Assembly (NCBI RefSeq): GCF_003479405.1
Contig: NZ_QUHB01000003.1
Span: 37,954-101,953 of the forward strand
Direction: 5' to 3'
From: Eubacterium sp. AF16-48
Lineage (GTDB): Bacteria > Bacillota > Clostridia > Lachnospirales > Lachnospiraceae
Length of the DNA stretch: 64,000 nucleotides
The notes beneath the pieces are model-generated. The model saw only the letters and a program-made list of their open reading frames with translations, did no database searches and was not told the DNA's origin. Positions 26,930 through 35,944 of this stretch are shown piece after piece. The position numbers and the translations under genes were made by a program. Numbering within the stretch: position 1 is the first letter of the stretch; each line of letters opens with the position of its first letter.

Positions 26930-28792
26930 ATGAGAATACAGAAATTAATTTTACAGGACATTGCATATAAAGAAATTATATGCGCAGATGAAGAGTTAAT
27001 GAAAAACAAGGAAGGCTATGATTTAGAGACTGCATCAATTTACTGCAGAATGGAAAATGCTGAGTTTTTCGGAAACGACGAAAGCGGCATAAAAATCCAT
27101 AAAGGAGGAAAGGTTTCACTTGATACTTACTCAAACAGTTTTTCTGTTGGAAAATGGGCAAAGTACACAGTAATTGATACTATTTCATTATTACTTGACA
27201 TGGAAGGAAGTGCCACTGTTAAATTAATGCATGCACAAAAAGAAGGTAATGACATTAAAGTTAATGAAATTAAGTCCTTTGATGTAAACAATGAAACAAG
27301 ACAGAAATCAGTATTTGATTTTGGTAAACTGGCTGATGAAGGAATTTATTATGCTGAAATCGAAGCAAAGGATAGTGAAGTTACAATATATGGCGGTTCA
27401 TATGACACAGTAGACATGGAGCCTACACAGACAGTAAAGCTTGCCATAGATATATGTACATTTAAGCGTGAAAAGTACGTTAAGAGAAATATGGGAATTA
27501 TTTTCCATGATATTTTGGAAAATGAGGATTCACCTTTATACAGAAATCTGTGGATTCACATTTCAGATAATGCATCATCCCTTGACGGAATTGTAGATTC
27601 AAATGAATTTATAACAGTAAGCAAGAACGCAAACCTTGGTGGAGTTGGTGGTTTCACAAGAGGTATTATTGAAACAAAGAGACGCCAGAAGGAAATGGGA
27701 TTTACCCATGTACTTTTAATGGATGATGATGCAACTATCAGTTCAGCTGCAATAGAATTAAATTATATTTTATTATCATATTTAAAGCCTGAATACTTCG
27801 GACATACAATCGGAGGAAAACTTTTAGTTCTTAATGTTCCATATCTTCAGTTTGAAGCAGGAGCACAGTGGAATAAAGGTAAAATAAAGGCATTAAAGAA
27901 TGATTTGGATATTAGACAATTAGATATGGTGCTTGAATCAGAAATTGAAGACAAGCCTATTGAATATACAGGATGGTGGTACTGCTGTATACCACTTTCA
28001 GAAATTGATGATAACAATCTTCCGTTACCAATATTTATTCACAGAGATGATATTGAGTATGGTTTAAGAGTAGGACGTGGCAGATTTATTCTTATTAACG
28101 GAATTTGTATCTGGCATGAAGCTTTTGCAGGGAAAATGCCTGGAATGCTAGATTATTATGACATTAGAAATGAGGCTATTATTAATGCAATTCAGTGCCC
28201 TGATTACACAAAGGAAGATTTTAAGAAAGCGGTTAAGCGTGCAATATGGGTTAATATTTCAAGATACCGTTACAAGTATATTGAATATAACTACAGGGCG
28301 GCAGAGGATTTCTGTAAGGGAATTGACTGGTTGTTAGAAACAGACAGTGAGAAGCTTCACAAGGAACTTATAGGAATGAATTATAAGGCTAAAAAGATTG
28401 AAGATTATATCGGATATAAGGGACTTACAGAGGAAGAATTAGTAAGTGGCGAGCAGGGAGATTACAAGCTTCCGTTTATTTCAAGATTGCTCCACAAAAT
28501 AACCCTTAACGGATATTTCTTCCCGGTTAAAAAGGATAAGGTTACCGTTAACGCACCTTATGGAAGCGTTTATAAATTATTCAGAATTGGGGAATATATT
28601 GTTACAGACAATTACCAGAACGCAATTTATATAGCAAGGGACAGAAAAGAATTCTTCCGTGGCAGAAAAGTAATGAAGCAGGCAATGAAGCTTATAGACG
28701 AAAAGTATGATGCAGCGGCAAAGAGCTATAGGGAAAGATACAAGGAACTTGTAAGCGAAGACTTCTGGAAAAAATATCTTGGAATAGATTAA
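26930..28792 (+). CDS. GlfT2-like galactofuranosyltransferase (GT2)
   Basis: I use the ATG at 26930; a GTG at 26909 would add seven residues. The 620-residue protein has an N-terminal beta-sandwich-like part (about 1-160) and then a GT2 core with VLLMDDDA around residue 265, GWWYCC, an acidic HRDDIEYGLR and IWHEAF. These match the DDD, WDD/E-FGLR and WH motifs of the mycobacterial galactan polymerase GlfT2, which adds galactofuranose from UDP-Galf, and the four-domain layout also fits. A galactofuranose-containing surface glycan is therefore likely; no glf (UDP-galactopyranose mutase) gene is in the window. Family placement is good, acceptor unknown. Confidence 0.8.
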   Translation: MRIQKLILQDIAYKEIICADEELMKNKEGYDLETASIYCRMENAEFFGNDESGIKIHKGGKVSLDTYSNSFSVGKWAKYTVIDTISLLLDMEGSATVKLMHAQKEGNDIKVNEIKSFDVNNETRQKSVFDFGKLADEGIYYAEIEAKDSEVTIYGGSYDTVDMEPTQTVKLAIDICTFKREKYVKRNMGIIFHDILENEDSPLYRNLWIHISDNASSLDGIVDSNEFITVSKNANLGGVGGFTRGIIETKRRQKEMGFTHVLLMDDDATISSAAIELNYILLSYLKPEYFGHTIGGKLLVLNVPYLQFEAGAQWNKGKIKALKNDLDIRQLDMVLESEIEDKPIEYTGWWYCCIPLSEIDDNNLPLPIFIHRDDIEYGLRVGRGRFILINGICIWHEAFAGKMPGMLDYYDIRNEAIINAIQCPDYTKEDFKKAVKRAIWVNISRYRYKYIEYNYRAAEDFCKGIDWLLETDSEKLHKELIGMNYKAKKIEDYIGYKGLTEEELVSGEQGDYKLPFISRLLHKITLNGYFFPVKKDKVTVNAPYGSVYKLFRIGEYIVTDNYQNAIYIARDRKEFFRGRKVMKQAMKLIDEKYDAAAKSYRERYKELVSEDFWKKYLGID

Positions 28793-28803
28793 CAGGTGGT
28801 TTC

Positions 28804-31521
28804 ATGACGGAAAGTGAACAGAAAGTATTTGATATACTGGGAACACAAAAATTTGATATTGGAATAATGGGCATGTGGTATGGCGCTAACTACGGTAGCG
28901 TCATGACCTATTATGCCCTTAATACTGTTTTGTCAAGACTTGGTTATTCAGTTTTAATGTTGGATAAACAGGCAGTGGAAACAAAGGGCTTTGAATTTGA
29001 ATTAGATGATACATCTCATGCAAGGGTTTTTGCAAAGACACATTATAAGAATTTTGCTCCATCCCTTCCTGTAGAGGACATGAAAGTGCTAAACAATTAC
29101 TGTGACACTTTTATGTTAGGATGCGACCAGGTGTGGAATTTCACCATTGCAAAAAGCTATGGACTCAATTACTATCTTGATTTTGCAAATTCTGACAAAA
29201 AAAGAATTGCCTACGCATCATCTTTTGGACACGAAGTTTCTTTTACGCCTTTAGAAAAGGTGGCAGGAGTTACCAGGGAACTTCAGAAGTTTGATGCCAT
29301 ATCTGTCAGGGAAGAAAGCGGTGTAAGGGTTTTAAAGGATGAGTTTGGAATAAAAGGAACCCAGGTGTTAGACCCTGTTTTTTTATTAGATGAAAATGAC
29401 TACAATGAGCTAGTAAAGGAAAGCAATCTTGACATACAGGAAGATTACATGCTGGCTTATATTTTAAATCCTACAGATGAAATCAGGGAAAGTCTTTTAA
29501 AAATTTCAGAAAAGAAAAATCTGAAGCTTATTAATATATTAGATGGAAATCCAAACAAATTTGAAAGATTTAAGAAGGCTTTAAATCTTCCAAATACTGT
29601 TTCGGACATAACTACCCAGGACTGGCTTTATTACATTAAAAATGCTAAATGCGTAGTTACTGATTCCTGTCATGGGGCAAGCTTTGCGGCAATATTTGGA
29701 ACACCTTTTGTGATTATAAACAATGAAAACCGTGGTGCCGCAAGATTTAATTCACTTTCTGAAATGTTAGACATAAAAGACAGATATTTTACCGGTCCCG
29801 GTGAAATCACAAAGAGATGTGACTTGTTAGAAACATACGATAGAAACAAACACAATAAGATTATTTCCATGGAAAAACAGCGTTCGATGACATGGCTTAA
29901 AGAGGCACTTCAAAAGCCGAAGGATACAGATAAAACAGTTAAAAAGGTGCTTAAAAAAGAATGCTGCGGATGTGGAGTATGCTATGGGGTATGCCCTGTA
30001 GATGCCATAACAATGGAATTTGATGATGAGGGAGCAATTTATCCTAAAATAGACTTTAACAAGTGTATTCAGTGTGGCAAGTGTTCAAGAACCTGTCCGG
30101 GATTACATCCTTATTCAGATAATTTTAAAGAGCCTAAATGCTTTGCGGGATTTGGAAATGACGAAATAAGAAAGAAAAGTTCTTCAGGTGGCATTTTTAC
30201 CATTATTGCAGAACAAATTATAGATGAGGGAGGAGTAGTTTGCGGAGCAGCTTTTGATGATGATTTCAATATTTCCCATATTGTAGTTGACACAAAAGAA
30301 GGTCTGGAAAAACTACGAAGCTCTAAATATATACAAAGTATTACAAAAGACACTTTTAAGGAAGTTAAGAAAGCCTTAGATGAAGGAAGAAGTGCATTGT
30401 ACGCAGGATGCGGATGCCAGATAGCCGGATTTAAAAGATTTCTTGGAAAAAAATACGACAAACTTATAACTATTGACCTTTTATGCCACGGTGGGCCCAC
30501 ACCGGGAAGCTTTAAGAAATATATGGATGATGTTCATAAAGATAAAAAGGTCAAATACGTAGGATTTAGAGATAAAGACATTTACAAGTGGGAAATTAAT
30601 TCCACAGGAATGACAGTTAAGTATGAAGATGGAAGTGAATACAGAAAAATAAAGGCGGAAGATAAGTTTTACCGTGCTTTTACAAGAGCCTTTACTGTGA
30701 GACCTCATTGTCAGACCTGTAATTATGCAACCCTTCCAAGGCAGGGAGATATTACTCTTGGAGATTTCTGGGGAGTTTTTAAATATAACCCGGATTTTAA
30801 TGATGACAAGGGAACCTCTCTTATAATTGCCAATAATGATAAGGGAATGGAAGTGCTATCAGGAATAAAATCAAAGCTTAAGTTATTTGAGACGGTTCCT
30901 CTTGATTTTGTTTTAAGAAGAGGACAGCCTCTTGATAAACCTTTTCATGCAGAGCCTTTAAGGGACAGATTTATGTCCATGGCAAAGTATGCCTCATTTA
31001 CTAAATGCTTAGAATGCTGTGAACAGGATACTTTTGACTATGCTTACTTTGCATTAAAACCACAAAATATGGATGATGCATACAGGGCATTGGAAGAATA
31101 TAAATTAATAAGCATGGGAAATTTCTCAGTGCTGTTAGTATGGGACAGACGAAATGAGGAAATAAGTCCTCTTAAGTACCAGGTATATGAATTTGTAAGG
31201 GAACATTTTCCGGCTTATGTGGAAATAAAAAATGATGACGAGGCACTGGGTGTTCAGGGAAGATGCAGAAACTTCGTGTTTACTAATGAAGAATATGTAA
31301 CATGGGGTAAGGCTAATGTGGCAAAGGGTGCAAAGAAGATTAATGTTAGAAAGCTTTTGCCTGATAACATAAAGATCCCTGAATCTGATGGTGAACAAAA
31401 AAAGCAGATTATTAATAAATTAAAGAAAAAACTAAGCTATGAAGATAAGTGGAGCTTATACAGAATTGAGGCAGGAGTTAAGTGGCGTCTGAAGGTAGTT
31501 TTAAGAAAGATAAAAAAGTAA
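28804..31521 (+). CDS. Fusion: polysaccharide pyruvyltransferase-like domain plus ferredoxin/FrhB-type iron-sulfur flavoprotein
   Basis: The 905-residue protein has a WcaK/CsaB-like pyruvyltransferase domain (about 14-365; MGMWYGANYGSVMTYYAL, FMLGCDQVWN, VTDSCHGASFA). Two [4Fe-4S] ferredoxin motifs follow, C387-C390-C393-C397 and C421-C424-C427-C431. Then come the N- and C-terminal halves of the coenzyme F420 hydrogenase/dehydrogenase beta (FrhB/FdhB) family (about 440-690; SSSGGIFT, YAGCGCQIAG, LCHGG, GDITLGDFWG). A C-terminal region of about 200 residues is not recognised. The pyruvyltransferase family transfers pyruvate from PEP to sugars, while FrhB domains carry flavin and electrons. Separate genes of these two kinds often sit together in surface glycan clusters; here they are one chain. 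The redox reaction is unknown. Confidence 0.85.
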   Translation: MTESEQKVFDILGTQKFDIGIMGMWYGANYGSVMTYYALNTVLSRLGYSVLMLDKQAVETKGFEFELDDTSHARVFAKTHYKNFAPSLPVEDMKVLNNYCDTFMLGCDQVWNFTIAKSYGLNYYLDFANSDKKRIAYASSFGHEVSFTPLEKVAGVTRELQKFDAISVREESGVRVLKDEFGIKGTQVLDPVFLLDENDYNELVKESNLDIQEDYMLAYILNPTDEIRESLLKISEKKNLKLINILDGNPNKFERFKKALNLPNTVSDITTQDWLYYIKNAKCVVTDSCHGASFAAIFGTPFVIINNENRGAARFNSLSEMLDIKDRYFTGPGEITKRCDLLETYDRNKHNKIISMEKQRSMTWLKEALQKPKDTDKTVKKVLKKECCGCGVCYGVCPVDAITMEFDDEGAIYPKIDFNKCIQCGKCSRTCPGLHPYSDNFKEPKCFAGFGNDEIRKKSSSGGIFTIIAEQIIDEGGVVCGAAFDDDFNISHIVVDTKEGLEKLRSSKYIQSITKDTFKEVKKALDEGRSALYAGCGCQIAGFKRFLGKKYDKLITIDLLCHGGPTPGSFKKYMDDVHKDKKVKYVGFRDKDIYKWEINSTGMTVKYEDGSEYRKIKAEDKFYRAFTRAFTVRPHCQTCNYATLPRQGDITLGDFWGVFKYNPDFNDDKGTSLIIANNDKGMEVLSGIKSKLKLFETVPLDFVLRRGQPLDKPFHAEPLRDRFMSMAKYASFTKCLECCEQDTFDYAYFALKPQNMDDAYRALEEYKLISMGNFSVLLVWDRRNEEISPLKYQVYEFVREHFPAYVEIKNDDEALGVQGRCRNFVFTNEEYVTWGKANVAKGAKKINVRKLLPDNIKIPESDGEQKKQIINKLKKKLSYEDKWSLYRIEAGVKWRLKVVLRKIKK

Positions 31522-31560
31522 TTAATTTAAAGTAATTTGTGATAAAGAATGGAGCGCAGA

Positions 31561-32727
31561 ATGAAGAAAAAGTATGATGTGGGAATACTTGGAGTATGGT
31601 TTGGATGCAATTATGGAAGCATCGCGACTTATTATTCATTATATTATGCAATTAAAAATATGGGAAAGTCAGTTTTAATGATTCACAGACCATATTTAGA
31701 TCATTTTGAAGAGGCGTCAATGGAAGACAGACATTCATTAAGATTTGCCAGGGCACATTACGATATAAGTCCTGCTTATCATGTGGATGAAATAGGAAAG
31801 TTGAATGATGTATGTGATGCCTTTGTTTTAGGAGCTGATCAGTTGTGGAAATACAATGTTACTAAAATATTCGGACACAGCTATTTTCTGGATTTTGTAA
31901 ATCGTAAGAATAAAAAAATATCCTATGCCACATCCTTTGGTACTGACAGATTTAAGGCTCCAAAGGAATATATGTGGAAAGCGGTAAAATGCTTAAGAAG
32001 AATGAATTATGTTTCCGTAAGGGAAAAGGTCAACGTAAATATGTGCGAAAAACTTTTGGGAATCCGTGCAGAACACGTTTTAGACCCGGTGCTTTTATGT
32101 GAAAGCAACTGCTTAGGAGACATAGCTAATGAATCAGACAGAAAAGTAAAGTCAAACTACATTGCAGCTTATATACTTGATCCTACCCCTGAAAAGAGGG
32201 AAGCATTATTAAGGCTTGCAAAAAAATATAACAAAGATTTGGTAGTTATGTTGGACGGATGGCCACATTTGTTCGAAACTAATAGGGAAAAAATGGATTT
32301 AGACCAATATGTAGTATCTGATGTGGAAGTAGATGACTGGTTATTCTATTTTAAACATAGTGATATGGTTGTTACTGATTCTTTCCATGGAACTTGTATT
32401 TCAATTTTATTTGAAAAGCCTTTTTATGCTATTTCAAATCCGGGAAGAGGAGCAGACCGCTTTATTTCTTTAATGGAAGAATTTGGTTTAATGGACAGAT
32501 TTGTGTGGGATCCTAATGAATTGGGAACTTTTGACAACGAAATGAAATTAGATTACACTAAGGTTAATGAAATATTAAACAACGAAAGAAAGAAATCAAT
32601 GGCATGGCTTGAAAATGCTTTAAATTCCAAGAAAAAGCATCATTCAGTGGTAATAAGAAGCCAGCTGTTATTCCCGTTTAGAGTCAGAAAGTCAATAAAG
32701 TTATATGAAGAAGGAGACAGAAATTAA
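31561..32727 (+). CDS. Polysaccharide pyruvyltransferase family protein
   Basis: GGAG at 31551-31554 favours the ATG at 31561 over one at 31549. The 388-residue protein parallels the first domain of the preceding fusion: GVWFGCNYGSIATYYSL at the start, FVLGADQLWKYNV, ISYATSFG, VVTDSFHGTCISILF. It lacks any iron-sulfur or FrhB part. It probably transfers pyruvate or a related acidic group to a sugar of the same polymer, or pairs with the fusion protein. Its stop is 1 bp before the next start. Confidence 0.85.
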   Translation: MKKKYDVGILGVWFGCNYGSIATYYSLYYAIKNMGKSVLMIHRPYLDHFEEASMEDRHSLRFARAHYDISPAYHVDEIGKLNDVCDAFVLGADQLWKYNVTKIFGHSYFLDFVNRKNKKISYATSFGTDRFKAPKEYMWKAVKCLRRMNYVSVREKVNVNMCEKLLGIRAEHVLDPVLLCESNCLGDIANESDRKVKSNYIAAYILDPTPEKREALLRLAKKYNKDLVVMLDGWPHLFETNREKMDLDQYVVSDVEVDDWLFYFKHSDMVVTDSFHGTCISILFEKPFYAISNPGRGADRFISLMEEFGLMDRFVWDPNELGTFDNEMKLDYTKVNEILNNERKKSMAWLENALNSKKKHHSVVIRSQLLFPFRVRKSIKLYEEGDRN

Positions 32728-32728
32728 A

Positions 32729-34582
32729 ATGAAGGCAAAAAAATATGATTTGCTGTGGGTATTTTTAATTGCACTTATTCCGCGTCTTATTTGTATTGCG
32801 CTTTTTAGTTCTCCAATGAGAACACCTATGGACGAGTTAGGAACATTGTCAACAGGTGCATATTTTGGTGGAAAAGACTGGACAGCATTAACTACATTTG
32901 CAAAATATTATTACGGTGGCGGTTTTACAATACTATTTGCACCACTGTTTTATTTGACAAATAACGTAACAGTAATTTATGGAACAATCCTTAGCGTGTG
33001 TGCAATTTTACAAAGTATCAGCGCACCAATAAGCTACTACATTATGAAGAAATACCTTAAGGTTGATAAAAGAGCTTATTTATTTATAGGCTCCATTGCA
33101 TGTTCATTTATGGTAGTAACAAGAGCAATGGAAGTGTTTAATGAACATATAGTTATTGGCTGTGTATGGATTATAACCTTGTTTGCCTGCAAGCTAATTG
33201 AATATGGTAACAATAAAAAGAAAAAAATCATATACACGGTTGGCATTATGTTTTTAATTACATATTTGCTTACAACCCATGCCAGAACAAAGGTTATTCT
33301 TATTGCTTTCTGTATTGTTGTTGTATGTTATCTTATATTCTACAGAAAGTGGCTTGTAGAACCAATATCAGGAATAATTTCCCTTGGAGTGTTTTATTTT
33401 GCGGCAGGTAAGTTTAATACCATGGTTAAAAAAAATATCTGGAATTGGCAGGAAGGAAAGTTTTTGAGAAATACAAAGGCAAAAATGGATATAACACCAC
33501 AGAAGTTGGCAAATCCAAAAACGTGGAATGCAGTAGGTTCTACAATTTTCGGGCAGATTAATACTGTATTGGTATTTTCAGGAGGCATTTTTGCCCTTAT
33601 ACTTATAATGCTTATTTTCAGATATAAGGATACAATAGCACAGCTTATAGTTACAAAAAAAGCATTGGCAGTGAAGGATGAAGAAGGAAACTTTAATGCA
33701 GAACCATTTTGTCTTGTAATTTCAGCATTATTTATTATGTGTATTGGAGCTGTAATGTTTGCCCAGTGTTTTACATGGTTAAAGCGTGTGGTACCGGCAC
33801 TGGATGGTGGAAATCCTTACGGATTTAAGGCTCTTACTTATGTACGATATGTGGGACCGTTTTTAGGACCGGTATTTATGACAGGCATTGCTATGATATA
33901 TGAGAAAAGAGAAAGTATTAGAAAATATCTTGTGGGATTTGCAATACTTCTTTTGTCATTCCAGACAGTATGGGTATGCTTTATTTTACCTAAAATGGGA
34001 AGATCAAGAGTGGCTTCAGAAGTGTACAATGCATTTAGCGGTTATGACATAGGCGGCAAAGTGCCTATGAGAACCAGATATTACTTAATGGCGACAGTTA
34101 TTACTGTCGTATTGCTGGTAATATTTTTAATTAGCTATTACAAGAAAAAAATTATGATTCCACTAGTTATTCTTACGCTGTTATTTGGTTACGAATATAT
34201 TTATGGTGCAACAGTTTGGGATAATAATTACTGTACTAATGTTAAAAAAGTTAGCGATGCAGGAACAGGTGTGGTCAGAACGCTAGAGGAGAAAGGTTAC
34301 GATGTACCAAAAGATATTTATGTAGTGGATTACTATGAAAGAAGTGGAGTACAGAGAAACACTTACGCATATCAACTGATTTTAAACGAATACACCATAT
34401 ATGCAAAACAGCCGGAGAATTTAACAAAGGATAATATAGTATTTTCAACAATAAGTAATTATCAGGAATTGTTAGACGCAGGATACAAAAAGGCACAGCT
34501 TGATAATAATGAATATGTTTATGTAAAGGGCAATTCATATATTAAAATGTTTGAGTCAGTATCAGTGAAATTTGGAGAATAA
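32729..34582 (+). CDS. Multi-pass membrane protein, probable GT-C type glycosyltransferase or polymer ligase
   Basis: I start at the ATG at 32729, 1 bp after the preceding stop; an ATG at 32705 lies inside the upstream gene without a ribosome site. The 617-residue protein has about 11-12 hydrophobic helices. A large outer loop after the first helix carries RTPMDELGTLS, which resembles the acidic motif in the first loop of GT-C enzymes (PMT/ArnT-like), and a soluble C-terminal domain of about 110 residues follows the last helix. Its place in the cluster suits transfer of sugars from lipid carriers at the outer membrane face. No close family is recognised, so the role is inferred. Confidence 0.6.
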   Translation: MKAKKYDLLWVFLIALIPRLICIALFSSPMRTPMDELGTLSTGAYFGGKDWTALTTFAKYYYGGGFTILFAPLFYLTNNVTVIYGTILSVCAILQSISAPISYYIMKKYLKVDKRAYLFIGSIACSFMVVTRAMEVFNEHIVIGCVWIITLFACKLIEYGNNKKKKIIYTVGIMFLITYLLTTHARTKVILIAFCIVVVCYLIFYRKWLVEPISGIISLGVFYFAAGKFNTMVKKNIWNWQEGKFLRNTKAKMDITPQKLANPKTWNAVGSTIFGQINTVLVFSGGIFALILIMLIFRYKDTIAQLIVTKKALAVKDEEGNFNAEPFCLVISALFIMCIGAVMFAQCFTWLKRVVPALDGGNPYGFKALTYVRYVGPFLGPVFMTGIAMIYEKRESIRKYLVGFAILLLSFQTVWVCFILPKMGRSRVASEVYNAFSGYDIGGKVPMRTRYYLMATVITVVLLVIFLISYYKKKIMIPLVILTLLFGYEYIYGATVWDNNYCTNVKKVSDAGTGVVRTLEEKGYDVPKDIYVVDYYERSGVQRNTYAYQLILNEYTIYAKQPENLTKDNIVFSTISNYQELLDAGYKKAQLDNNEYVYVKGNSYIKMFESVSVKFGE

Positions 34583-34593
34583 GAGGGAAAAAG

Positions 34594-35577
34594 ATGCCTG
34601 GAATTAAGGATGTGGCACGAAGAGCGGGAGTAGGAGTTGCTACCGTATCGAGAGTTATTAACAACAGTGGTTATGTTTCTGAGGAAACAAAAGATAAAAT
34701 TGAAAAAGCAATGAAGGAGCTGGATTATATGCCAAATGAATTGGCAAGAAATTTGTTTAGAAACAAAAGTGGTATAATTGCAGTTTTGGTGCCTGCTTTG
34801 GAACATCCTTTTTTTTCGGAGTTTGTGAATCAGGTAGAAAGTGCATTGCATGAAAAGGGATATAAAACTATGGTGTGCAGCACAGCTAAGAATAGCGAAT
34901 ATGAAACAGAGTATTTGCAGATGCTTAAGAAATGTGTTGTAGATGGTATTATAACCGGTGTTCATTCATTAAATGTGGATGAATATCTTATAAACGATAT
35001 GCCTATTGTTGCATTAGATCGATATATTGACGACAGGATTACCATAGTGTCAGTGGATCACAGACATGGTGGAATTATGGCAGCAAGGGAGTTTATAAGA
35101 TGTGGATGCAAAAAGGTAGTTCAACTCCAGGGAGCTAAGAAAGTTCAGTCTCCGGCATTGGAGAGACATGAATACTTTCAGCGGGAATTAAAGAAAGCAG
35201 GAATTCAAGTGTACACTTATGAAATGGAGTGGAACAAATTTGATACGGAATATTTCGCTCAGGTAGTAAAAGAAGTATACGATATGTATCCGGATGCAGA
35301 TGGAATGTTTGGAACGGACCTTGTTGCCATGCTGTTTGAGAAGTATGCGTTAAGCAAAGGCAGAAAAATTCCTGAAGATTTAAAAATTATTGCATATGAC
35401 GGAACATATGTAACAGATATGGCACATCCTTCCCTTACGAAGATTAAGCAGCCTATTGAAAGACTGGCGAAAGAGGCAACAAGAATAATTACAAGAGCCA
35501 TAGATGGAAATGCTGCTACGGAAAAAAATATATACTTAGAAACTGTACTTATAAGAGGAGACAGTACCAGAGTATAA
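34594..35577 (+). CDS. LacI-family transcriptional regulator
   Basis: The 327-residue protein has the LacI helix-turn-helix at residues 3-24 (IKDVARRAGVGVATVSRVIN), the hinge (YMPNELARNL) and a periplasmic-binding-type effector domain (IIAVLVPALEHPFFSE..., VALDRYID..., DGTYVTDM). It starts 11 bp after the polysaccharide gene and ends at a strong terminator, while its likely targets begin downstream at 35945. The palindrome TGGAAC-CC-GTTCCA just after the promoter of those genes is the best operator candidate. The effector is probably a fructose-containing sugar, inferred from the operon. Confidence 0.9.
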   Translation: MPGIKDVARRAGVGVATVSRVINNSGYVSEETKDKIEKAMKELDYMPNELARNLFRNKSGIIAVLVPALEHPFFSEFVNQVESALHEKGYKTMVCSTAKNSEYETEYLQMLKKCVVDGIITGVHSLNVDEYLINDMPIVALDRYIDDRITIVSVDHRHGGIMAAREFIRCGCKKVVQLQGAKKVQSPALERHEYFQRELKKAGIQVYTYEMEWNKFDTEYFAQVVKEVYDMYPDADGMFGTDLVAMLFEKYALSKGRKIPEDLKIIAYDGTYVTDMAHPSLTKIKQPIERLAKEATRIITRAIDGNAATEKNIYLETVLIRGDSTRV

Positions 35578-35609
35578 TTTACAAATTAATATATAAATAA
35601 CAGGTAAAA

Positions 35610-35672
35610 AAATAAACTCTATGTTGGCGATTAATAAAATCGCCGGTATAAAGTTTATTTTTTTTATTTTTT
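35610..35672 (+). terminator. Intrinsic terminator after the LacI gene
   Basis: Long hairpin: AAATAAACT (35610-35618) pairs with AGTTTATTT (35652-35660), and GGCGAT with ATCGCC nearer the loop. A long T-rich tail follows. Confidence 0.88.
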
Positions 35673-35701
35673 GATATATTTTAATGTTAAAAAAATAACA
35701 A

Positions 35702-35715
35702 TGAAAACGTTTGAA
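35702..35715. promoter_or_regulatory. Possible cre or second LacI-type site
   Basis: TGAAAACGTTTGAA has the central AAACGTTT of LacI/CcpA-family sites but misses two consensus positions at one end. It lies 76 bp upstream of the -35 box. Confidence 0.35.
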
Positions 35716-35790
35716 CAATGAAAAATATATACTTAATAACCAATTAAAAGAGAGAATATATAGCAATATGCACAAAGGTTAAAAATGATA

Positions 35791-35819
35791 TTGACAAAAC
35801 ATAAGTAAAAATATATAAT
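35791..35819 (+). promoter_or_regulatory. Consensus promoter of the fructan-type operon
   Basis: TTGACA, 17 bases, TATAAT: a perfect housekeeping promoter. Such a strong promoter needs tight repression, in line with the operator just downstream. Confidence 0.88.
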
Positions 35820-35831
35820 AAAGCTATCAAA

Positions 35832-35845
35832 TGGAACCCGTTCCA
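35832..35845. promoter_or_regulatory. Operator palindrome for the LacI regulator
   Basis: TGGAAC-CC-GTTCCA has perfect 6-bp arms. It begins 12 bp after the -10 box, at or just past the start of transcription, where a bound repressor would block the polymerase. A related half (GGGTTCC) occurs at 35906-35912. Confidence 0.65.
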
Positions 35846-35944
35846 CATACAAAAATCACAAAAACAAATAACACACTGTAAAAATGTGGAAAAGGGTCAA
35901 GAAAAGGGTTCCGCAAATTAATAAATGCTAAAGGAGGAAAGAAA

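Noticed and set aside
34594..35577. LacI regulator as controller of the upstream polysaccharide genes
   Set aside because: It is close to them, but no operator-like palindrome was seen at the 23.8 kb promoter, while a clear one lies at the sugar operon promoter.
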